Assembly: GCA_049687495.1 (NCBI GenBank)
Contig: JBAVJB010000023.1
Coordinates: forward strand, 1 to 9,118
Origin: Salinimicrobium sp049687495
GTDB taxonomy: Bacteria; Bacteroidota; Bacteroidia; Flavobacteriales; Flavobacteriaceae
Reading direction: 5' to 3'
DNA: 9,118 nucleotides
Each line of letters opens with the position of its first letter. Positions within the stretch are counted from its first letter, which is position 1. The notes under the pieces are model-generated. The model had not been told where the DNA came from, ran no database searches, and saw only the letters and a list, made by a program, of their open reading frames with translations. A program made the position numbers and the translations under genes. Of this stretch, positions 1 through 6,342 are shown piece by piece.

Positions 1-32
1 GGTCATTGATATGTCGCCGCAGGCTTTTTTAG

Positions 33-66
33 AATCCTTCATCATGAATTTGATGAAGGGTTTTTT
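33..66 (+). terminator. Rho-independent terminator of a gene lying to the left
   Basis: CCTTCATC (36-43) pairs perfectly with GATGAAGG (52-59) around an 8-nt loop. The stem can extend through a T.G and two A-T pairs, and a run of six T follows at 61-66. This is a standard intrinsic terminator for rightward transcription entering from the left edge. The gene it serves is outside the window, or only its last few codons lie in positions 1-32. Confidence 0.75.
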
Positions 67-104
67 ATGGAATAAAGTTAGATCTGAAAACAACTTACCG
101 TTTG

Positions 105-169
105 CCTCCTTGAGAGAGGGAGGGAAAGTCCGAAGGCTTGCCTGCCGAAAGGGAGGATTGAGAGGGTAG
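105..169. repeat. Purine-rich, repeat-like intergenic element
   Basis: The tract is built of short recurring words. GGGAGG occurs twice (119-126 region and 151-155 region) and TTGAGAG occurs twice (110-116 and 158-164). CCGAA occurs twice, flanking a small AGGC-TT-GCCT inverted repeat, and CCTCC (105-109) can pair with either GGAGG. Its composition differs sharply from the AT-rich flanks. It resembles the dispersed intergenic repeats of flavobacterial genomes, but that resemblance is from memory; copy number cannot be judged from one window. Confidence 0.4.
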
Positions 170-215
170 AATTCTGTATTTGTATAGAGACCGGCTCGTC
201 GGTTATGTAAAGAAA

Positions 216-298
216 AAGAAAGCATCAAGGAACCTGCGCCTTATCCCCCTTCAAATGTCACTAATATCGAATATAATAAGAAGGCAAATAGGAACCTG
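216..298 (+). repeat. Pair of 21-nt imperfect direct repeats, 62 nt apart
   Basis: Positions 216-236 and 278-298 match at 17 of 21 bases by eye. Both begin AAGAA, have GC three to four bases further on, and end in the identical nine bases AGGAACCTG. The period is 62 nt, not a multiple of three, which argues against a repeated protein segment. The role is unknown; duplication within a decayed element or a protein-binding pair are both possible. Confidence 0.5.
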
Positions 299-453
299 TA
301 AAGGGAGAAAAACTACTAAATGTTCTGTAACCATGATGGGCCGCGATGTGGCCTTAAAAGCGAAAGAAATGTATGTCTGGATGGTATAAACAAATAAGGA
401 CATCTTTAATTAAACAAATTGTCTCCTCTAAGAAGCAAGTTAGTCAACCATTA

Positions 454-495
454 TAAATAGAAAAAGCAGCCGGAAACGGCTGCTTTTTCTATTTA
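454..495. terminator. Strong bidirectional terminator for the acyl-CoA dehydrogenase gene
   Basis: A 19-bp perfect inverted repeat (454-472 with 477-495) closes on a GAAA tetraloop (473-476). The G+C-rich core GCAGCCG/CGGCTGC is flanked by five A on one side and five T on the other, so it reads as an intrinsic terminator on both strands. It lies about 60 nt past the leftward dehydrogenase stop codon, which is its obvious client. Rightward transcripts escaping the first terminator would also stop here. Confidence 0.9.
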
Positions 496-503
496 ACTTT
501 GGA

Positions 504-551
504 CTGAATTTATTTCAGCCTTGGTCTGTCAAGCTGAACTTGTTTCAGCTT
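504..551. repeat. Two REP-like palindromes in tandem
   Basis: Two copies of a CTGAAyTTrTTTCAGCyT palindrome lie 30 nt apart (504-520 and 534-551). The right copy forms an 8-bp stem, AAGCTGAA (531-538) with TTCAGCTT (544-551), around a 5-nt loop. The left copy pairs CTGAA (504-508) with TTCAG (514-518). Both are inside the 3' untranslated region of the leftward dehydrogenase mRNA, between its stop codon and its terminator. Palindromes of this CTGAA-loop-TTCAG type recur between genes in many Flavobacteriaceae; this is recalled knowledge, not checked here. Confidence 0.65.
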
Positions 552-555
552 CAGG

Positions 556-1698
556 CTAATCCCTCAGGATACTCCTTGAAATAACGATCTTCTGGATTTC
601 TGAAGTTCCCTCGTAGATCTGCGTGATCTTCGCATCCCTCATCAATCGCTCCACGTGATACTCTTTTACATATCCGTTTCCGCCGTGTACCTGAACAGCC
701 TCAACTGTAACGTCCATTGCAGTTTGAGAAGCGAAAAGTTTAGCCATAGCGCCTGAAAGATCGTAGTTCTCACCATTGTCCTTGTCGCATGCAGCTTTCA
801 TTACCAGGTGGCGCGAAGCTTCGATGTTAGTGTACATATCTGCGAGTTTGAAAGCGATCGCCTGGTGGTTCATGATCTCGGTACCAAAAGCCTTTCTCAC
901 TTTTGAATAATCTCTCGCCAGCTCATAAGCTCCGGCTGCGATACCAAGTGCCTGGGCAGCAATCCCAATTCGTCCTCCTGAAAGGGTTTTCATCGCGAAC
1001 TTAAATCCGAAACCGTCTTCTCCAATGCGGTTCTCTTTTGGAACCTTTACATCATTAAAGATCAAAGAATGCGTGTCACTTCCACGAATTCCAAGTTTCT
1101 GCTCTTTCGGTCCGATCTCAAATCCTTCCCAGCCTTTTTCCACGATAAAGGCGTTAATGCCTTTGTGTTTTTTCTCTTTATCTGTCTGTGCGATCACCAG
1201 GTAGTAATCTGCCGTGCTTCCGTTGGTGATCCAGTTCTTGGTCCCATTCAGCACGTAGTGATCATCTTTCTCAATAGCAGTTGTTTTTTGAGAAGTAGCA
1301 TCACTTCCAGCTTCGGGTTCCGAAAGGCAAAAGGCGCCAATAGATTCTCCCGTAGCCAACTTCGTAAGGTACTTCTGTTTTTGCTCCTCGTTCCCAAATT
1401 TTTCAAGCCCCCAGCACACCAGCGAGTTGTTAACGGACATCACTACAGAAGCCGAAGCATCGATCTTCGAGATCTCTTCCATCGCCAGCACGTAAGACAC
1501 CGTATCCATGCCGCCACCGCCATACTCCGGGGAGACCATCATTCCCAAAAATCCGAGTTCCCCCATCTTTTTGATCTGCTCCTTCGGAAATTCCTGTTTT
1601 TCGTCTCTTTCTATAACGCCGGGCAGCAATTCGTTTTTTGCGAAATCACGGGCCGCGTCGCGTATCATTAAGTGCTCTTCAGTTAGCTTGAAATCCAT
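556..1698 (-). CDS. Acyl-CoA dehydrogenase, short/medium or branched-chain type
   Basis: This FAD flavoenzyme should oxidise an acyl-CoA to the trans-2-enoyl-CoA in fatty acid or branched-chain amino acid breakdown, passing electrons to electron-transfer flavoprotein. The product is 380 aa, the usual length. Both family signatures are intact: GAFCLSEPEAGSD at 121-133, and QVHGGNGY through ERLMRDAK at 336-357. The sequence IYEGTSEIQ places the expected catalytic base at Glu363, the position used by short-, medium- and short/branched-chain enzymes. The alternative helix-G position used by isovaleryl- and long-chain enzymes appears to be glycine (SGGRIG). The start is the ATG at 1698: a TTG at 1737 in the same frame would add 13 residues, but it lies inside the promoter -7 element, and the family normally begins with MDFxLTEEH-like sequence. 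The gene is monocistronic. The exact substrate cannot be told from sequence. Confidence 0.95.
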   Translation of the reverse strand: MDFKLTEEHLMIRDAARDFAKNELLPGVIERDEKQEFPKEQIKKMGELGFLGMMVSPEYGGGGMDTVSYVLAMEEISKIDASASVVMSVNNSLVCWGLEKFGNEEQKQKYLTKLATGESIGAFCLSEPEAGSDATSQKTTAIEKDDHYVLNGTKNWITNGSTADYYLVIAQTDKEKKHKGINAFIVEKGWEGFEIGPKEQKLGIRGSDTHSLIFNDVKVPKENRIGEDGFGFKFAMKTLSGGRIGIAAQALGIAAGAYELARDYSKVRKAFGTEIMNHQAIAFKLADMYTNIEASRHLVMKAACDKDNGENYDLSGAMAKLFASQTAMDVTVEAVQVHGGNGYVKEYHVERLMRDAKITQIYEGTSEIQKIVISRSILRD

Positions 1699-1716
1699 TC
1701 GGTCTTTGTTTAAAAA

Positions 1717-1748
1717 TTTTTGAATTTTCGAGCCCAAAGATACCCTTT
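1717..1748 (+). promoter_or_regulatory. anmK: Possible promoter of anmK
   Basis: TTTTTG (1717-1722) and TACCCTTT (1741-1748) are 18 nt apart. The second box fits TAnnTTTG only loosely, so this is a weak match. If real, transcription would begin near 1755, about 15 nt before the ATG at 1771, and its -7 box would overlap that of the opposing dehydrogenase promoter by two bases. Confidence 0.35.
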
Positions 1749-1765
1749 TACAGGCATTTTTTCAA
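1735..1765 (-). promoter_or_regulatory. Promoter of the acyl-CoA dehydrogenase gene
   Basis: On the minus strand, TTG (1765-1763) and TATCTTTG (1742-1735) are separated by 20 nt, fitting the Bacteroidota consensus TTG-N19ish-TAnnTTTG. Transcription should begin near 1728, leaving a leader of about 30 nt before the ATG at 1698. No Shine-Dalgarno sequence is present. This element excludes the in-frame TTG at 1737 as a start codon, since it would lie upstream of the transcript. Confidence 0.75.
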
Positions 1766-1770
1766 TTTAG

Positions 1771-2853
1771 ATGGCTATTTTTACAGCTGTGAAGAAAAAT
1801 AACTATAACGTTATAGGAGTAATGTCGGGAACATCTCTTGACGGGGTCGACCTGGCACTTCTCACTTTCACAAAAAATTCAGGCTGGAGTTACAAAATTC
1901 TTGCCGCCGAAACAGTTCCGTATTCCGCAGCCTGGGAGGAAAGCCTCTCAAAATCCGCATTTTTGGAACCTCAGGATTTTCAGTCTTTAAATGAAGAGTA
2001 TACCGATCTTTTAGCTGAAGTCATCCTTTCTTTTCTTCGGAAGCATCAGCTGAAAGATCTCGATGCGGTTTGCAGCCACGGGCATACGGTGAGGCACGAG
2101 CCGGAGAACCGCTATACTTTGCAGATCGGGAACCTTCCGAAGTTAGCTAAAAGAATAGGAGAGCTGGTGGTTTGCGACTTTAGGGTGCAGGACGTGGAAA
2201 TGGGCGGGCAGGGAGCGCCGCTGGTGCCTATTGGTGATGAGCTGCTTTTCCCAGAATATGAATATTGCCTGAATCTTGGAGGCTTTGCCAATATTTCTAC
2301 ACGAAAGAATGGCCATCGCATTGCCTACGACATTTGCGCTGTCAACACAGTGTTGAATTTCCTATCTAATAAGCTTGGAAAACCTTTTGATGCTGATGGA
2401 GCCTTTGCCGCTTCGGGAGAGCTGAATGAAGATCTTCTGAAAAGGTTGAACTTTTTGCCATTTTACAGCCTGCAGCCGCCAAAGTCTTTGGGAATAGAGT
2501 GGGTAAACAGGCATATTTTTCCCCTTTTTGACACCTCAGTCCCGGTGGAGGATCTTTTGCACACCTATTCCATACATGCTGCAGTTCAAATTGCTTCGGA
2601 AATAAAAGGAACTTCCGAAGAAAAAGTGCTGCTCACCGGCGGCGGAACGTTTAACAGCTTTTTGATAGAGCAGATCAGGAAAAGGACGGCTGTTGAGCTG
2701 GTTATTCCTTCAAAAGAGGTAGTGAACTTTAAAGAAGCCCTTATTTTTGGCTTTTTGGGAGTGCTGAAGCTGCGCGGAGAGAACAATGTTTTGAGTGCAG
2801 TGACCGGAGCTCCAAAAGACCATTCTTCGGGAACGATTTTTAAACCTGATTGA
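1771..2853 (+). CDS. anmK: Anhydro-N-acetylmuramic acid kinase
   Basis: AnmK hydrolyses the 1,6-anhydro ring of anhydro-MurNAc and phosphorylates it with ATP to give MurNAc-6-phosphate in the cytoplasm, a step of peptidoglycan recycling normally followed by the MurQ etherase. The 360-aa product has the ASKHA-type kinase motifs in order: MSGTSLDG (18-25), SHGHTVRH (102-109), DVEMGGQGAP (141-150), NLGGFANIS (168-176), FDADG (206-210) and TGGGTFN (289-295). Near the C terminus are KEALIFGFLG (321-330) and VTGAP (344-348). Asp141 corresponds to the catalytic Asp of the E. coli enzyme (Asp182). The ATG at 1771 leaves only a short N-terminal extension before the conserved VIGVMSGTS. The gene is divergent from the acyl-CoA dehydrogenase, with 72 nt between their start codons. 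No murQ or other recycling gene is in the window. Confidence 0.95.
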   Translation: MAIFTAVKKNNYNVIGVMSGTSLDGVDLALLTFTKNSGWSYKILAAETVPYSAAWEESLSKSAFLEPQDFQSLNEEYTDLLAEVILSFLRKHQLKDLDAVCSHGHTVRHEPENRYTLQIGNLPKLAKRIGELVVCDFRVQDVEMGGQGAPLVPIGDELLFPEYEYCLNLGGFANISTRKNGHRIAYDICAVNTVLNFLSNKLGKPFDADGAFAASGELNEDLLKRLNFLPFYSLQPPKSLGIEWVNRHIFPLFDTSVPVEDLLHTYSIHAAVQIASEIKGTSEEKVLLTGGGTFNSFLIEQIRKRTAVELVIPSKEVVNFKEALIFGFLGVLKLRGENNVLSAVTGAPKDHSSGTIFKPD

Positions 2854-2881
2854 AATCAAGTTTTTAGGATATTTAGTTTTT

Positions 2882-2889
2882 TATATTTG
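2882..2889 (+). promoter_or_regulatory. Promoter -7 element for the amino acid dehydrogenase-nhaD pair
   Basis: TATATTTG is a perfect TAnnTTTG box, placed 20 nt before the ATG at 2910. Transcription would start near 2896, giving a leader of about 14 nt. No TTG lies at the usual distance upstream (the region is AAGTTTTT), so the -33 half is weak or the promoter needs help. The leader is AT-rich and lacks a Shine-Dalgarno sequence. Confidence 0.65.
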
Positions 2890-2909
2890 CAACAATTTTA
2901 AACAGTATT

Positions 2910-4136
2910 ATGAAAGAATTATTGAATAAATACCAAGATAAAGCCCCGGAAATTGTTTTTAACTGGAAAGATCCCGAAACCGAAGCCGAAGGCTGGACGG
3001 TGATCAATTCCCTAAGGGGTGGTGCTGCCGGTGGTGGTACCCGCATGAGAAAAGGCCTTGATATGAACGAGGTGCTTTCTTTGGCAAAAACAATGGAAGT
3101 GAAATTCACGGTTTCCGGCCCTGCAATTGGCGGAGCAAAATCTGGGATCAACTTTGATCCTAATGACCCTCGCAAAAAGGGCGTTTTGGAGCGCTGGTAT
3201 AAAGCGGTTTCTCCGCTTTTGAAAAGCTACTATGGAACCGGTGGTGACCTGAATGTGGATGAGATTCACGAGGTTATTCCAATTACCGAAGATTCCGGAG
3301 TATGGCACCCGCAGGAAGGAGTGTTCAACGGGCACTTCAAACCAACCGAAGCTGACAAGATCAATCGCATTGGCCAGCTGCGCCAGGGAGTGATCAAGGT
3401 GCTTGAGAACAGCAATTTTTCACCCGATGTGACCCGTAAATATACCGTTGCCGATATGATCACAGGTTACGGGGTTGCCGAAGCTGTGAGACATTACTAT
3501 GAAATTTACGGTGGTGATGTTAAAGGAAAGCGAGCTATCGTGCAGGGCTTTGGAAATGTGGGATCTGCAGCGGCGTACTACCTCGCTCAAATGGGGGCTA
3601 AAGTTGTTGGTATTATCGATCGTGAGGGAGGCCTTATCAACAAAGACGGCTTTTCTTTTGAAGAAATAAAAGATCTTTTCCTTAACAAGAAAGGAAATAC
3701 ACTTGTTAGTGATAAAATGATTCCTTTTGCTGAAATGAACGAGAAGATCTGGGGACTGGAAGCCGAAATCTTTGCGCCTTGTGCCGCTTCGCGTTTGATC
3801 ACCAAAGAACAGATCAGCAAGATGATCGATACCAAGCTGGAAGTGATCTCCTGTGGTGCCAATGTTCCTTTTGCCGATAAAGAGATCTTCTTCGGGCCTA
3901 TCATGGAATTCACCGATGAGCGCGTAAGTCTTATTCCCGATTTCATCTCTAACTGCGGAATGGCAAGGGTGTTTGCTTATTTCATGGAGCGAAGAGTGCA
4001 AATGACCGATGAGGCAATTTTTAATGACACTTCAACGATCATCAAAAAAGCCATTGAAGATACTCACCAAAGCAACAGCAGTAAAACCAATATTAGCAGA
4101 ACAGCTTTTGAGATAGCTCTTAAAAAGCTGGTATAA
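2910..4136 (+). CDS. Glu/Leu/Phe/Val-family amino acid dehydrogenase
   Basis: The 408-aa protein belongs to the NAD(P)-dependent oxidative deaminases that convert an amino acid to a 2-oxo acid and ammonia. The N-terminal domain has GGGTRM (41-46), and Lys65 and Lys77 (in GGAK) with the 12-residue spacing of the two key lysines in glutamate dehydrogenase. Asp113 in GTGGDLNVDE is a candidate for the catalytic Asp. The Rossmann domain has GFGNVG (213-218) and an acidic Asp237 at the expected end of strand 2, which suggests NAD. PCAAS (290-294), CGANVP (315-320) and IPDFISNCG (342-350) follow. The residues that bind the glutamate gamma-carboxylate appear absent: the Lys89-like position is Gly41 and the Ser380-like position is Phe355 (by-eye alignment to the Clostridium enzyme). 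A branched-chain or other substrate is therefore more likely than glutamate. nhaD follows after 9 nt, probably in the same transcript. Confidence 0.88.
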   Translation: MKELLNKYQDKAPEIVFNWKDPETEAEGWTVINSLRGGAAGGGTRMRKGLDMNEVLSLAKTMEVKFTVSGPAIGGAKSGINFDPNDPRKKGVLERWYKAVSPLLKSYYGTGGDLNVDEIHEVIPITEDSGVWHPQEGVFNGHFKPTEADKINRIGQLRQGVIKVLENSNFSPDVTRKYTVADMITGYGVAEAVRHYYEIYGGDVKGKRAIVQGFGNVGSAAAYYLAQMGAKVVGIIDREGGLINKDGFSFEEIKDLFLNKKGNTLVSDKMIPFAEMNEKIWGLEAEIFAPCAASRLITKEQISKMIDTKLEVISCGANVPFADKEIFFGPIMEFTDERVSLIPDFISNCGMARVFAYFMERRVQMTDEAIFNDTSTIIKKAIEDTHQSNSSKTNISRTAFEIALKKLV

Positions 4137-4145
4137 CAGCAGCCC

Positions 4146-5525
4146 ATGATCCCCATAATTTTAGCCACCTTTGTAATAGGATACCTGGCGATCACCCTCG
4201 AACATCCCTTACAGCTCGATAAAGCTGTTTCGGCTCTCTTGATGGCCACACTTATTTGGGCCATTATTTCTTTCGGTTTTAATGAGGGTTGGCTTTCAAT
4301 AGTCAATTCTCATGGGGAAGTCTTCAACATTAATGAAGGCGATCCTGCCGAAGCTGCTTTTGGATTCAAGAACAATCTCATGCACCACTTTAGTGCGGTG
4401 AGCGAGATCCTTTTTTTCCTTATTGGGGCGATGACAATTGTGGAGATCGTTGACCTCCACCGGGGTTTTGCCATTATTAAAAAGTCCATCACGACAACAA
4501 ATAAGGTGAAACTGCTGTGGACGCTTGGGACGGTGGCTTTCATTCTTTCGGCCATTATTGATAACCTTACGGCTACGATCATTCTTGTGACCCTGCTGCG
4601 TAAGCTGGTTCCAAAACGGGATTACAGGGTATGGTTTGCGGCGCTTATTGTTATTGCGGCCAATGCCGGAGGGGCCTGGTCGCCCATAGGCGATGTGACC
4701 ACAACCATGTTGTGGATCAATAACAAAGTGACGGCCGCAGGACTTGCAGAGCATGTGGTGCTGCCGGCGGTGCTGTGTTTTATAGTGCCGTTTCTTATTG
4801 CTTCCAGGTTAAAAGCCTTTAAAGGCGTTACCGTGCTTAAAAGAAGGAATCAAATTGACGCTGAATCACAGCGCCTGTTGAGCAGTAAGAAAATGCTTTA
4901 CACAGGCCTGGGCGCTATTCTTTTTGTGCCCATTTTTAAGGCTGTAACCGGGCTGCCTCCTTATGTGGGCATGCTGTTCAGCCTTGGGGTGGTTTGGTTG
5001 GTTTCGGAATATGTGAAGCCGGTAAAGAACCTTAGTCGTAACGAGAAGTATCTTTATTCTACGCATAAAGCCCTTTCAAATATCGAATTTTCGAGTATCC
5101 TGTTCTTCCTGGGGATTCTTCTCGCAGTGGCGGGACTGGAGAGTTTGGTGTACGGGGTTGTTGACGGGGAAAGAGTAGGTACTCTCTTTTACGCGGCCAA
5201 TTCCCTTTCTAATTCCATCCCCAGCATGAACACGGTGGTGATGATCCTGGGAGGTTTATCATCGGTGATTGACAACGTGCCTTTGGTAGCGGCTTCTATG
5301 GCGATGTATGATTTCCCGATGGATGACAAAATTTGGCATTTTATAGCCTACAGTGCAGGTACCGGCGGTAGTTTGCTCATTATTGGCTCGGCTGCGGGTG
5401 TGGCTGCGATGGGAATGGAGAAAATAGATTTCATGTGGTACCTTAAGAATATTGCGCCGCTTGCCTTATTCGGATTTTTGGCCGGGGCTTTCAGCTTTAT
5501 TCTTACAAAGTTTCTCTTTTATTAA
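4146..5525 (+). CDS. nhaD: Na+/H+ antiporter of the NhaD family
   Basis: This inner-membrane protein (459 aa, many hydrophobic helices) should export Na+ (or Li+) in exchange for H+, controlling cytoplasmic sodium and pH. It has the paired half-motifs of NhaD within the ion transporter (ArsB/NhaD) superfamily. DNLTAT (139-144) and NAGGAWSPIGDVTTTMLW (173-190) lie in the first half; IDNVPLVAA (375-383) and SAGTGGSLLIIGSAAG (403-418) lie in the second. The two DN-containing helices and the two glycine-rich segments are the expected inverted-repeat pairs. The start is the ATG at 4146. The upstream dehydrogenase is in the same reading frame and ends at 4136, so no earlier start is possible. No promoter is visible in the 9-nt gap, so co-transcription is likely. 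Length and motifs are complete. Such antiporters are common in marine bacteria. Confidence 0.93.
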   Translation: MIPIILATFVIGYLAITLEHPLQLDKAVSALLMATLIWAIISFGFNEGWLSIVNSHGEVFNINEGDPAEAAFGFKNNLMHHFSAVSEILFFLIGAMTIVEIVDLHRGFAIIKKSITTTNKVKLLWTLGTVAFILSAIIDNLTATIILVTLLRKLVPKRDYRVWFAALIVIAANAGGAWSPIGDVTTTMLWINNKVTAAGLAEHVVLPAVLCFIVPFLIASRLKAFKGVTVLKRRNQIDAESQRLLSSKKMLYTGLGAILFVPIFKAVTGLPPYVGMLFSLGVVWLVSEYVKPVKNLSRNEKYLYSTHKALSNIEFSSILFFLGILLAVAGLESLVYGVVDGERVGTLFYAANSLSNSIPSMNTVVMILGGLSSVIDNVPLVAASMAMYDFPMDDKIWHFIAYSAGTGGSLLIIGSAAGVAAMGMEKIDFMWYLKNIAPLALFGFLAGAFSFILTKFLFY

Positions 5526-5562
5526 TATTTAAGCCTGTTGAGATTATTCCCCGAATTTTGGG

Positions 5563-5592
5563 TTGCAGGAGTCCAAAGCCTGACTATCTTTA
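5563..5592 (+). promoter_or_regulatory. Promoter of the exbB-exbD-tonB-folC operon
   Basis: TTG (5563-5565), a 19-nt spacer and TATCTTTA (5585-5592) match the Bacteroidota promoter, except that the last base of the -7 box is A instead of G. Transcription would start near 5599, giving an AT-rich leader of about 40 nt to the ATG at 5640. It sits in the 114-nt gap after nhaD, the largest break between genes on this strand. I see no convincing terminator for nhaD in that gap and no obvious iron-regulator palindrome. Confidence 0.6.
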
Positions 5593-5639
5593 CAATTAAA
5601 TTTATATTCTCACGTTACATAAAAAACTAAATCTTACAC

Positions 5640-6341
5640 ATGCTATACTTTTTTCAGGAAGATGGTCTTGCCGGGGCAGCGCAGCAGGCAGAACCTATAG
5701 TTGAAGAAAAAACCCTGTCTTTAATGGATCTTTTTTTAAGCGGTGGAGTGGGTGGCCAGATCATCATCGCCATTCTTTTCATCCTGCTTTTTGCTGCAGT
5801 GTATATTTATTTTGAACGGCTTTTTGCGATAAAGGCTGCTTCGGAAACTGACAGCAACTTTATGCATCAGATCAAGGATAGCGTTGTGACAGGGAATATC
5901 GAGTCGGCAAGAATAAGATGTGCACAGGCCAATTCTCCTGTTGCCCGCTTAACTGCCAAAGGTCTGGACAGGATAGGCAGCCCTCTTGAAGATATCAATA
6001 CAGCCATTGAAAATGCCGGTCGCCTGGAAGTATATAAATTAGAGAAGAACGTGAGTATACTTGCGACCATTGCCGGAGCGGCACCTATGATAGGTTTCCT
6101 CGGAACTGTAATAGGAATGGTGATCGCTTTCCATGAACTGGCAACCAGCAGCGGACAGGCTGAAATGGGTGCTCTTGCCGAAGGTATCTACACCGCGATG
6201 ACCACCACAGTCGCCGGACTTATTGTGGGTATTATCGCCTACATCGGTTATAACCACCTGGTTGTAAAAACCGATAAAGTGGTGCATCAAATGGAGGCCA
6301 CAGCGGTCGATTTCCTTGACCTTCTAAACGAACCTGCATAG
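5640..6341 (+). CDS. exbB: ExbB/TolQ/MotA-type proton channel subunit
   Basis: ExbB forms the pentameric inner-membrane channel that, with ExbD, uses the ion gradient to energise TonB. The 233-aa product has the family layout. A first membrane helix lies at about 38-58, with Glu59-Arg60 after it, followed by a long cytoplasmic segment (60-137). The second helix carries ATIAGAAPMIGFLGTVIGM (142-160), and the third, from about 182 to 206, carries GIYTAMTTTVAGL. Thr156 and Thr190 match conserved pore threonines of E. coli ExbB (Thr148 and Thr181). The E. coli pore Glu176 falls on Thr185 here, while Glu181 lies one helical turn earlier. The start at 5640 gives a charged 30-residue N-terminal extension and no signal peptide. 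exbD follows 1 nt after the stop codon. The alternative name is TolQ, but the downstream TonB supports ExbB. Confidence 0.9.
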   Translation: MLYFFQEDGLAGAAQQAEPIVEEKTLSLMDLFLSGGVGGQIIIAILFILLFAAVYIYFERLFAIKAASETDSNFMHQIKDSVVTGNIESARIRCAQANSPVARLTAKGLDRIGSPLEDINTAIENAGRLEVYKLEKNVSILATIAGAAPMIGFLGTVIGMVIAFHELATSSGQAEMGALAEGIYTAMTTTVAGLIVGIIAYIGYNHLVVKTDKVVHQMEATAVDFLDLLNEPA

Positions 6342-6342
6342 T

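Larger units (their letters stand above)
67..453. other. Non-coding intergenic stretch, no gene recognised
   Basis: This stretch of roughly 390 nt sits between two terminators. No frame has an ATG-started gene of convincing length. The longest candidate starts at a TTG at 180, runs to 389, is very basic, and resembles no family I know. I see no tRNA, no rRNA and no good TAnnTTTG promoter on either strand. It holds the purine-rich tract at 105-169 and the 21-nt direct repeats at 216-298, which are listed separately. Decayed mobile or repeat DNA is a reasonable guess, but nothing proves it. Confidence 0.5.

Noticed and set aside
2..169. Open frame entering from the left edge, possibly the C terminus of an upstream gene
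   Set aside because: The frame runs through an intrinsic terminator at 33-66 and then a repeat-like purine tract, so its openness is probably chance.
180..389. Possible 69-aa basic protein starting at a TTG
   Set aside because: There is no recognisable family, promoter or ribosome binding context. The 21-nt repeats within it are offset by 62 nt, which is not a whole number of codons.
1069..1671. 200-aa frame on the plus strand, antisense to the acyl-CoA dehydrogenase
   Set aside because: It lies wholly opposite a gene with intact family motifs, and its own sequence shows no domain.
3420..4001. 193-aa frame on the minus strand, antisense to the amino acid dehydrogenase
   Set aside because: This is a shadow of a conserved gene; no promoter or family motif supports it.
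4296..4754. 152-aa frame on the minus strand inside nhaD
   Set aside because: This is a shadow of nhaD; the Cys/His residues near its start have no recognisable zinc-site spacing.
5541..5565. Terminator after nhaD (CCCC...GGG pairing)
   Set aside because: The stem is only three to four base pairs, with no T-run after it.
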